Shown: in pieces, positions 17,009 through 25,200 of the stretch
Position numbering within the stretch: position 1 is the first letter of the stretch
Layout: every line of letters starts with the position of its first letter
NCBI GenBank assembly: GCA_038321615.1
Contig: JBBQFC010000032.1
Coordinates: 1-38,535 of the forward strand
Direction of reading: 5' to 3'
Length of the DNA: 38,535 nt
Origin: JBBQFC01 sp038321615
GTDB taxonomy: Bacteria > Bacteroidota > Bacteroidia > Flavobacteriales_D > Cryomorphaceae
Made by a program: the position numbers and the translations under genes
The notes under the pieces: generated by a model
What the model saw: the letters and a program-made list of their open reading frames with translations, nothing else
Database searches by the model: none
What the model was told of the DNA's origin: nothing

Positions 17009-18243
17009 GTTTTTCTCTCACAGATTTTACTCACTTGCAGAGGAGGGGTTTTTTTTGATGGACTTTCGGGGATGGATTTCTCTCACGGACTTGCAGAGAT
17101 GGGTTTTTTTTGATGGACTTACGGGGTTGGTTTTTCTCTCACAGACTTCACGGACTTGCACAGAAGGGTTTTTTTTGATGGACTTTTGGGGATGGTTTTC
17201 TCTCACGGACTTGCAGAGATGGGTTTTGTTTGATGGACCTACGGGGATGGTTTTCTCTCACGGACTGCACGGACTTGCAGAGAAGGGTTTTGTTTGATGG
17301 CCTTTTGGGGTTGGTTTTCTCTCACGGACTGCACGGACTTGCAGAGATGGGTATTGTTTGATGGCCTTTTGGGGATGGTTTTCTCTCACGGACTGCACGG
17401 ACTTGCAGAGATGGGTTTTGTTTGATGGCCTTTTGGGGTTGGTTTTCTCTCATGGACTTGCACAGACGGGTATTGTTTGATGGCCTTTTGGGGATGGTTT
17501 TCTCTCTCGGACTTGCAGAGATGGGTTTTTTTTGGTGGACTTACGGGGTTGGTTTTTCTCTCACGGACTTCACGGACTTCACGGACTTGCACAGACGGGT
17601 ATTTTTTGATGGACTTTTAGGGATGGTTTTCTCTCACGGACTTGCAGAGAAGGGGTTTTTTTGATGGACTTTCGGGGATGGTTTTTCTCTCACGGAATTC
17701 ACAGACTTGCACAGAAGGGTTTTGTTTGATGGACTTCAGGGATGGTTTTTCTCTCACAGACTTCACGGACTTGCAGAGAAGGGTTTTGTTTGATGGCCTT
17801 TTGGGGATGGTTTTCTCTCACGGACTTCACCGACTTGCACAGAAGGGTTTTGTTTGATGGCCTTTGGGGGATGGTTTTCTCTCACGGAATTCACAGACTT
17901 GCACAGATGGGTTTTTTTTGATGGCCTTTTGGGGTTGGTTTTCTCTCACAGATTTTACTCACTTGCGGAGATGGGTTTTTTTTGGTGGACTTTCGGGGTT
18001 GGTTTTTCTCTCACAGATTTTACTCACTTGCAGAGATGGGTATTTTTTGATGGCCTTTTGGGGATGGTTTTCTCTCACGGACTTCACGGACTTGCACAGA
18101 CGGGTATTGTTTGATGACCTTTTGGGGATGGTTTTCTCTCACAGACTTCACGGACTTGCACAGACGGGTATTGTATGAGGGCCTTTTGGGGATGGTTTTC
18201 TCTCACGGACTACACGGACTTGGGCAGAAGGTTAGGAGAATTA
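17009..18243. repeat. large degenerate tandem array, about 20 units of 55-74 bp
   Basis: About 20 head-to-tail units fill the 1.26-kb convergent spacer. The consensus order on the plus strand is GATGGCCTTTTGGGGATGG, TTTTCTCTCACGGACTT, CACGGACTTGCACAG, GGGTTTTTTTT. Unit lengths fall in steps: 55 bp (for example near 17177), 64-65 bp and one of 74 bp (near 17532). They differ by whole copies of a 9-bp ACTTCACGG-like module, plus 1-bp T-run slips. Units vary by substitution (GGACTT/GGCCTT, ACAG/ACGG, TTTTTTTT/TTTTGTTT/TATTGTTT). Plus-strand frames of 60-100 codons cross it, but the rotating frame and low complexity argue against protein. The strand bias is strong (G/T-rich plus strand). It is not a CRISPR: there are no unique spacers. 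Confidence 0.95.
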
Positions 18244-18268
18244 TCTCTCAAAGAAGCGGAGGAAGAGA

Positions 18269-19723
18269 TTATTTCGAGTCGGTCTTGACTTTATTTTTTT
18301 CTTCAAAAAGCTCGGGGTCGAAGCCGAAAAGACGGTTCTTTTTGATCATTACGTCAACGTAGTTCGGCACCATTTTTTCCCAGCCTGCTTCACCATTTCG
18401 GATCATGCGAAGGGCTTCGCGACTTTGGATGTTGAGCACTTCAGGGTCGTAATCGGTGAGATCGACGATGCGGCCGTTGTTAATGAGATAATCGTAAAGC
18501 GGGGTCAAACGTGGATGCACCGGCGTTGACTTGCTGGTAAGCACGTCGCCCTCTTTTTCGCCCGTACCCATAGAAGGGTAGAGGTAAATCTTTAGATCGC
18601 GGGTAAAGAGAATCCCAAAAGCTTCGAGGATACCCCCATTTAGATCGCGGTAGTACTTTTCGTCAAAAAGTTCGATGAGGTTGTTTACCCCCATTATCAA
18701 TCCCATTCGGGTCTTGGTAAAGGTGGAGAAGTATTGAATGAGTTTGTAATATTCTTGATAATTAGAGATCAAGACCGTTTGCCCTAGCGAGCAGAGTATA
18801 TCGGCGCGGTCGAGGAAGTCTTGCTCATCGATGGCTCCATCGGCGCGGAGGTTGCTGAGGGTAATCTCAAACAGCACTTGAATTTGGTCGGAGTCCACAC
18901 GGGTTTCTTTCGAAAAAGTGTTGTAACCATTGATAATCATATCAATGTTCACTTTCGTTACCGGCCGGAAGCTTCCGCGAATGGCGAGAATATTCTTCTT
19001 GTAGAGCAAGTCGGCGGGCTGGAGATTCTTTCCGTCGGGGCTGAAAATCACCGCATCGGTCATTCCGTTTTTAACCAACTGAAGGCTGAGAAGGCGGTTG
19101 TCCACGGTTTCGAAATCGGGGCCGTTCATCGAAATCATATCGATCTCGATTTGATCGCGATTGAGGTTATCGTATAGCGATTTGAGGTATTCCCGCGGAT
19201 TTTGGTAGTAGAAATAGCAGCCGTAGAGCATGTTTACGCCGAGTACTCCAACGGTTTCCTGTTGCTGCGCCGCTTCATTTTCATGGAGCTGCACATGAAG
19301 TATTACTTCATTTGGTTCTTTCTCAGGGCTGCTCTGAAACTTTATGCCCAACCAACCGTGGCCGGGGTATTTTTTTTTAAAATCGATCGTAGCAACCGTA
19401 TTTGCGAAGGTGAAGAACTTCTTGGAAGGGTGCACGCTTCGGTCGAGTCGCTCCTCAATCAGTCCGTATTCGTGGACAATCATTTTGCGCAAGCGGGCTT
19501 CGCAGACATAGCGGTTTTTCTCTTCCTTGCCATAAATGGCGTCACTGAAATCTTTGTCGTAAGCCGACATGGTTTTTGCGATGGTTCCGGAAGCTCCTCC
19601 CGCGCGGAAAAAGTGCCTTACCACTTCTTGTCCGGCTCCAATTTCGGCGAAAGTGCCATAGATAGTCGGATCAAGATTCAGGCGAAGTGCTTTTTGTGTG
19701 GCCGAGAGAATTACTCTTTCCAA
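18269..19723 (-). CDS. conserved protein of unknown function
   Basis: A 484-residue cytosolic-looking protein. Notable segments: IYGTFAEIGAGQEVVRHFFRAGGASGTIAKTMSAYD near 23-58, YEARLRKMI-like basic helices, LGVNMLYGCYFYYQNP, ISMNGPDFE, ALRMIRNGEAGWEKMVPNYVD near the end, and a charged C terminus. I recognise the type as widespread in Bacteroidota but cannot assign a reaction. Database labels such as nicotinate-nucleotide adenylyltransferase or TonB receptor, which I recall for this type, are not supported: I see no HxGH motif, signal peptide or beta-barrel pattern. The start is a TTG at 19723; the frame is open upstream with no ATG, and a TAGCTTTG box lies 23 bp before it. Confidence 0.8.
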   Translation of the reverse strand: MERVILSATQKALRLNLDPTIYGTFAEIGAGQEVVRHFFRAGGASGTIAKTMSAYDKDFSDAIYGKEEKNRYVCEARLRKMIVHEYGLIEERLDRSVHPSKKFFTFANTVATIDFKKKYPGHGWLGIKFQSSPEKEPNEVILHVQLHENEAAQQQETVGVLGVNMLYGCYFYYQNPREYLKSLYDNLNRDQIEIDMISMNGPDFETVDNRLLSLQLVKNGMTDAVIFSPDGKNLQPADLLYKKNILAIRGSFRPVTKVNIDMIINGYNTFSKETRVDSDQIQVLFEITLSNLRADGAIDEQDFLDRADILCSLGQTVLISNYQEYYKLIQYFSTFTKTRMGLIMGVNNLIELFDEKYYRDLNGGILEAFGILFTRDLKIYLYPSMGTGEKEGDVLTSKSTPVHPRLTPLYDYLINNGRIVDLTDYDPEVLNIQSREALRMIRNGEAGWEKMVPNYVDVMIKKNRLFGFDPELFEEKNKVKTDSK

Positions 19724-19746
19724 AATTTCAAGATTCAGGTTTCGTG

Positions 19747-19754
19747 CAAAGCTA
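19747..19754 (-). promoter_or_regulatory. -7 box for the 18269-19723 gene
   Basis: TAGCTTTG on the minus strand matches TANNTTTG and would give a leader of roughly 17-20 nt before the TTG start at 19723. Confidence 0.45.
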
Positions 19755-19839
19755 TATCCTTTCGGAGAAAGAACATAGTTAAATAAGGGCTTTTTGCACT
19801 TAGGTCGGTTGATTTAGAAATCCTACTTTCGCTATTGTG

Positions 19840-20604
19840 ATGCGATTGACATTTTTGGGGACGGGGACATCGCAGGGGGTGCCTGTGATTGGTTGTAAAT
19901 GTGAGGTGTGCCAATCGGCTGACCCACGCGACCAACGACTGCGCACTTCGGCTATGGTTGAAGTAGATGGGCAAACACTTGTGATTGATACGGGCCCCGA
20001 CTTCCGGCAACAGATGCTGCGCGCCAACCCAAAAACGGTGGATGCGGTGCTATTTACCCACGAACATAAAGATCACATTGCCGGCTTGGACGATATTCGC
20101 GCTTATAATTTTATGTCGGGCGAGCCAGCCAATATCTACGCCACCACCCAAGTGCAGGCAGCGCTTAAACGCGAATATCACTATGCTTTTTCGGGAGATA
20201 AGTATCCCGGTATTCCCGAATTTAGGCTGCATGATATCAGAGCTGAAGAGCCTTTTCGGGTCGGCCCAACACGGATTACCCCGATCGAAGTGATCCATTA
20301 TTTTCTCCCCGTTCTGGGCTTCCGCATAGGCGACGTGGCATATATTACCGATGCCAAAACGATCGCTCCGGCTGAGTTGGAAAAACTCCGCGATTTGGAC
20401 GTGCTTGTATTAAATGCCCTCCGTCAAGAGCCGCATATTTCGCATTTCAATCTGGAAGAGGCACTTGAATTGGTGAAGGAGCTAAAGCCCAAGCGCGCTT
20501 ATTTCACGCATATTTCCCATCTCTTGGGTTTACACGCTGATGTATCGGCCGGGCTCCCAAAAGGAGTTTTTCTGGCGGAAGATGGGTTGGTGGTGGAGGG
20601 GTGA
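19840..20604 (+). CDS. MBL-fold metallohydrolase, PhnP-like
   Basis: A 254-residue metallo-beta-lactamase-fold hydrolase. It opens with LTFLGTGTSQGVPVIGC, followed by the Cys-rich GCKCEVCQSADPRDQRLRTS seen in PhnP-like phosphodiesterases, where these cysteines bind a structural zinc. The metal-binding core is FTHEHKDHIAGLDDI (near 72-86), and later ligands lie in VLGFRIGDVAYITDAK and AYFTHISHLLG. Start chosen at ATG 19840; a GTG lies directly upstream at 19837. A TACTTTCG near-match to the -7 box lies at 19824-19831. A cyclic phosphodiester substrate is suggested by the family; there is no phn operon, so phosphonate use is not implied. Confidence 0.88.
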   Translation: MRLTFLGTGTSQGVPVIGCKCEVCQSADPRDQRLRTSAMVEVDGQTLVIDTGPDFRQQMLRANPKTVDAVLFTHEHKDHIAGLDDIRAYNFMSGEPANIYATTQVQAALKREYHYAFSGDKYPGIPEFRLHDIRAEEPFRVGPTRITPIEVIHYFLPVLGFRIGDVAYITDAKTIAPAELEKLRDLDVLVLNALRQEPHISHFNLEEALELVKELKPKRAYFTHISHLLGLHADVSAGLPKGVFLAEDGLVVEG

Positions 20605-20658
20605 TGACGAGAAAACAGCACCGGGGCAATACACGAAAATCTCAAATTTCGCATACAC

Positions 20659-21345
20659 TTAGTTAAAGGAAGACTCTGCTGTCGCGATTAATTTTGTGGT
20701 TAATTTTCGATGCAATTCGTGAATTCGCTCTTTTTTGTTCACCAGGGTTTTGCCTTCAATACTTACTTTGCTCGCCTTCCAAATCTTAGGCATTGATAAA
20801 CGGCCTCGTGAAAGTGAATACATCCAAATGATGTCAATAAAGTTTGCCAATAGATTAATCCGGTAAAATAGCGACGGCTCCTTCAGTTCGAAACCAAGTT
20901 TATGCAATGTTCGGGCGTTAAAAAAGTAGGATGTGCCCACAATATAGACCGATTCATTAATGGAGCCATCTTCTATTTCCTTCGCGATATGCATTAAACC
21001 TTCCAGGTGGTAAGTCAGGATCTTATTCCGGATTCCGACGCCCCTTTTGATATTGCGCATCACGAACAAATAGTCGAAACTCCCACCGCTGTGTAAGTCT
21101 ATTTGCTTATTGTTTGGCATGTAGCCAAGCAACATGGGTGAGTAATATTTGTAAATGCCTGTAAGTCGAAATATAGGTGTGACAGCGAATTGGAAAATGG
21201 GCAAGTAAAACAGGAAGAATAGGTAGAAAACGGGTTGTGCATAACCCTTTTCAAGAATGAATAATGCTGGATAAAACCCTAAGAACAACAAACCTATTGC
21301 CGCAATCCATTGAAGTAATTTGGGTTGTTTATAGAAGTCATTCAT
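20659..21345 (-). CDS. hypothetical membrane protein
   Basis: A 228-residue protein with two hydrophobic helices near the N terminus (about 12-32 and 36-60), then a hydrophilic domain with GGSFDYLFVMRNIKRGVG, HLEGLMHIAKEIEDGSINESVYIVGTSYFF and a basic C-terminal tail. I do not recognise a family. Composition is more AT-rich than in the preceding genes, like the block that follows to about 31 kb. It starts at ATG and ends 54 bp from the convergent metallohydrolase stop. A fragmentary frame lies just upstream (21361-21549). Function unknown. Confidence 0.65.
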   Translation of the reverse strand: MNDFYKQPKLLQWIAAIGLLFLGFYPALFILEKGYAQPVFYLFFLFYLPIFQFAVTPIFRLTGIYKYYSPMLLGYMPNNKQIDLHSGGSFDYLFVMRNIKRGVGIRNKILTYHLEGLMHIAKEIEDGSINESVYIVGTSYFFNARTLHKLGFELKEPSLFYRINLLANFIDIIWMYSLSRGRLSMPKIWKASKVSIEGKTLVNKKERIHELHRKLTTKLIATAESSFN

Positions 21346-21360
21346 TTTTGTTGTGGCATT

Positions 21361-21549
21361 TTAGAAGAACATCAAAATTCGAACAAACCCCTTGACTCCT
21401 TTCCAATAGGATTCATCTCTCCGATATTCGTGATGTATAAGGGAACTCATTTTCGTTTTTATGGTGGTGCCTAACGACTCAAATATAGCGCATTCCTGAG
21501 GTATGTAATTGTCAAGAAGCTCAAATAAAATAAACGAATTGAAAGGCAA
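21361..21549 (-). pseudogene. short frame, possible gene remnant
   Basis: A 62-codon open frame that can only start at TTG; the open frame continues slightly further upstream without ATG. It is protein-like in composition (FELLDNYIPQECAIFESLG) and ends 15 bp before the start of the 20659-21345 gene. It may be the tail of a decayed gene or a real small protein in that operon. No family recognised. Confidence 0.25.
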
Positions 21550-21881
21550 TTGCAGTTTGCGACAGCGGAGAGGCGCTATCGAAACATGGAAGGCTCACTC
21601 CATGCAACGCTTAGGCTTATTGCCGCCGAAAAATGGATGGACTTAGCGCAAATGAAATCCGAAATCGTGGCAAAAGCAGCATCTTTAATAGTGTCTCGCT
21701 CCTTAGTTTAGGGCGCTTAAAAAATTAAGCTTAATTGAATTTTCGATCTTGGGGCGTAAGAGAAGTCCAGCCGGAATTGAGTGGTTAGTTTCACTTTTTT
21801 CGCTTTGGCACATGTCAGTCCCGATTTTTGCAAAGATGCTGTATGTATGCGCTTTCGTCGGACAACTGTTGATATTGTCTG
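21550..21881. other. intergenic region with a second possible relic frame
   Basis: No convincing gene. On the plus strand a frame open from 21529 to 21709 includes an ATG at 21586 and reads MEGSLHATLRLIAAEKWMDL, with helical character; it overlaps the minus-strand fragment at its start. A perfect 14-bp palindrome (AATTAAGCTTAATT) lies at 21723-21736. These decayed-looking pieces mark the left side of the AT-rich block. No integrase, tRNA or terminal repeat was found. Confidence 0.3.
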
Positions 21882-22238
21882 TTAAATATGCTTTTGTATA
21901 GTTTCAATAAAACTGTTAACGGTGAACGGTTTTTCTATGTAGCCGTCTGCACCTACTTTTTGACTAATGTCCTTAATGTCCACATTTGCAGAAAAAATTA
22001 AAACAGGTATGTGTTTTGACTCTTCATTTTGCTTCATGATGGCAATTGCTTTTTCCCCACCGATTACGGGTATCCATAAGTCCATTAAAATAAGATCGGG
22101 TTTAAAGGATTGAATATCATTGACAATATTGTCGCATTTGATTAAGGTCTCTGGTGTATAATCGAATCGCGATAAAATGGCTTTGCACAAAAGCAAAATT
22201 TCCGGGTCATCGTCATAGATCAAAATTGTCTTTTTCAT
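21882..22238 (-). CDS. single-domain response regulator
   Basis: A 118-residue receiver domain with no output domain. The acidic pair is in ILIYDDDPE near 5-13, the phosphoacceptor Asp in LILMDLWIP near 52, the Ser/Thr switch in VLIFSAN, and the conserved Lys in YIEKPFTVN. It starts at ATG 43 bp downstream of the large hybrid kinase. That kinase has a transmitter but no receiver of its own, so this is very likely its phosphorylation partner. Output is probably by protein-protein contact. Confidence 0.93.
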   Translation of the reverse strand: MKKTILIYDDDPEILLLCKAILSRFDYTPETLIKCDNIVNDIQSFKPDLILMDLWIPVIGGEKAIAIMKQNEESKHIPVLIFSANVDIKDISQKVGADGYIEKPFTVNSFIETIQKHI

Positions 22239-22281
22239 AATTCAATAGGTGTTTAAATAGCTGTGCAAGGGAAATGGAAAA

Positions 22282-25200
22282 TTAAATGGGTATCGTAAAA
22301 TAGAAAGTACTGCCTTTACCCAAATCACTTTTGACCCACATATTACCTTCGTGCCTTTTTATAATTTCATAAGAGATGAACAGGCCAATGCCCATCCCCT
22401 GAAATTGTGTGGATTGTTCTTTAACCCGGTAGTACCTTTCAAAAATCTTATCCAGATAATCTGTATTGATACCGATGCCGTAATCTTCTACAGAAACCTG
22501 CAGTTCACGACCCTTTACCGCTACGGTTACTAATACTTTGTTTCCTTTGGGTGAATATTTTATGGCATTGGTCAATAAATTAATGATCACTTGTTGCAAC
22601 CGGTCTTTATCCCCGGTAATTTCTAATGCAATGTTTCCGGTTTTTATTAACTGATGTGATGTGTTGATCATAGCGATATTTTCTATCGTTTCATCCATAA
22701 GCTTATTAAAATCGAATACGGCCATGTCGAATTCAATCTTGCCATGTTGGATCTTACTTACATCTAGCAGTTCGGTAATTAAAGTATTTAGCCTGTTAAT
22801 AGCTTGGCCAGCTTTGGTAGCATATAAAAAGGGGTTTTTATTTTCTTCATTTAAGGAGAGAAGTAGCAATTCAATGTAGCCTTTGGCTGTAGTCAGCGGG
22901 GTTTTCAATTCATGGCTGGCAATACTGATGAAGTCATCCCTGTGCTGTTCCTTTATTTTCTGCTCGTGAATATCTGTAAATGCGCCAATCCATTTCACTA
23001 TTTCGTCATCAGCATTTTTCAATGGCACGCCTGCCGCCACATGCCAGCGGTAGCTGCCGTACTTATTCTTTATCCTTGTTTCTGCATGGTAGTGTTTTCC
23101 TGTTGCCAAACTTGTTGTCCAGGCATGGGTCATAGCTTCTAAATCATCTGGATGAATAATCGATTTCCAATTTCCAGTTTCATAAGGATCTGAGCCCGAA
23201 TATTTTTGCCAGTTTTTAGAAGCATAAAGGGCTTCACCTTTTTCATCAGTTATCCACACAAGGTAAGGCAGTGTTTCTGCCAAGACTCTGAATTTTTCTT
23301 CACTTTCTTCAATTTGCCTTTTGGCATTCACATAGTTGGTTACTTCTGATCCAATAAGCGTTACACCGGTTATCTTACCACTTACTTCGGTATAGGGTTG
23401 TATTACTACACTGAAAAATCGTTCCGCGGGTTTACCGTCCTTGAGCAGGATAGTCTTGTTTTCATTGAATGTTTTCGCGATACCGGTTGTGTACACATCA
23501 TGCAGCTGCTTCAAGAATTGCTGGTTTTTTAAACCAGGCATCGCTTCTAACAAGGGTTTGCCTGCTATTTCGGAGCCTTTGCCCCAAATCTCCAGCAACG
23601 GTTGATTTACAAAGCTAACCACCATTTCGGCTCCTTTCAAAATACCGATAGCCATAATAGAGTGCGAAAAGATATTGCTAAAACGCTTTTCGGTTGCTTC
23701 GATTAATCGGTTTTTTTCTTCTGTTTCAGCGTACGCCTTTTGCAGTTTTAGCTCCGCCGATTTTCTCTCGGTAACATCCTCAATGGCCAGCAGGATCAAT
23801 TTCTGTGGATTTGTTTCATCTACCAGTTGCCGACCATTCAGCAGCAGGTTGCGCTCGCCAAGCAAAGGAAATTTGAGAATCACTGCAAAATCTGTCAGTT
23901 GTGCTTTCTTTTGAAATAATTTCTCAAGTTGCGAGAGCATCTCACTATCGTCCCATTGTTGGTTTTGTATTTCATAGAATAATTTGCCTTCCGTAGCTTC
24001 TTCGGTGGTTTCAAAATTTTTATAAAAAGAAGTATTTGCAGTTCTTATCCGCAGCGTTTTATCCAATACGATAAGCGGATGAGGTACTGTGCTCACAATG
24101 TTTTCGGCATAGTAGCGGGTAGCATTCAATTGTTCCTGCTTGTCCAGCAATTCGTGGTTTACTGTGATGAGTTCTTCATTGGTGCTTTGCAGTTCTTCCT
24201 TCGATGTTTCCAGTTCTTCATTCAGGCTTTGCATTTCTTCGTTGCTACTTTGCAATTCTTCATTGCCACTTTGCAATTCTTCGTTTGCAGCTTCCTGGTC
24301 TTCACTTATACTGCGCATGTCTTCCCGCGCCTGTGCCAGTTCCCTTTCTAACTGTGCAATGCGTTGTTTTGCATCTGCGTTTAAACTTGGCATCGATCCA
24401 TTGCCATCAGAACGGGTTGAACCATCGGCCAATGCCGATTTGCTAAATAATACCAGGTAGTAGGGCTCTACTGTATTGGTAAGCGGAACAACTTCGATGT
24501 CCACAAACTGTTCGTTATTCTGGTTTTCATAGTCATCTCCATCTGAATCGGTTCGGGTGGAAAATTGACCATTTAATTTAGAAGGGATATTTTTTTTAAT
24601 AAAAGGCTTATTGGTTGTTTTGACTTTGTGCAATGCATTTCGCAATTCAAAACTCAAACCTTCTCTCGCCATTTTCAACAGGTTGAAGCTTGGCTTGCCC
24701 GGCGACTGTTCTAAAAAAGGGGTTATGGTGCTATGTATATGAACGATGTCCATTTGATCGTTTACAATTACAGCCGCGGGGGTGTATCTGTTGAGCAGTA
24801 TGGCTTCGCCATTTTTTCTAAAATCCGTTAGCAGTTTTTCTGGTTCTAGCTTGGCTTTTGTTCGCGTCGCAAGGGATTCTTCTTTTTTCTCGGAAGCTAC
24901 GTGCATAAATCGGCCAGGCACCGGCTTGCGGCTGTATATTTTTTCATGCTTGTCATGTGGCGCAAACAATTCGGCGGCGGCGCTTATCGTTTCCGATTTT
25001 CCCAAAATCAGGTATCCGTTTAGTTTTAGCGAATAATGAAAGGTGGTAAGGGCTTTTTTCTGCAAGAAATTATCCAAGTAAATAAGCACATTGCGGCAGC
25101 TTATCAAATCCATTTTAGCAAAGGGCGGGTCTTTTAAAAAATTGTGCGGGGCAAACACACATATATCCCGTATGAGCTTATTCACTTCGTAATGTCCATC

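Noticed and set aside
17009..18243. CRISPR array
   Set aside because: Units are directly adjacent and similar throughout, with no unique spacers of constant length and no cas genes.
16995..18362. Plus-strand open frames of 60-104 codons across the tandem array
   Set aside because: They are low-complexity translations of the repeat, switch frame from unit to unit, and overlap each other on both strands; no start or domain supports a gene.
18269..19723. Nicotinate-nucleotide adenylyltransferase or TonB receptor
   Set aside because: No HxGH motif, signal peptide, plug domain or barrel pattern is visible.
21723..21736. 14-bp palindrome AATTAAGCTTAATT as an operator
   Set aside because: AT-rich palindromes of this size occur by chance; it is not positioned in front of a supported promoter.
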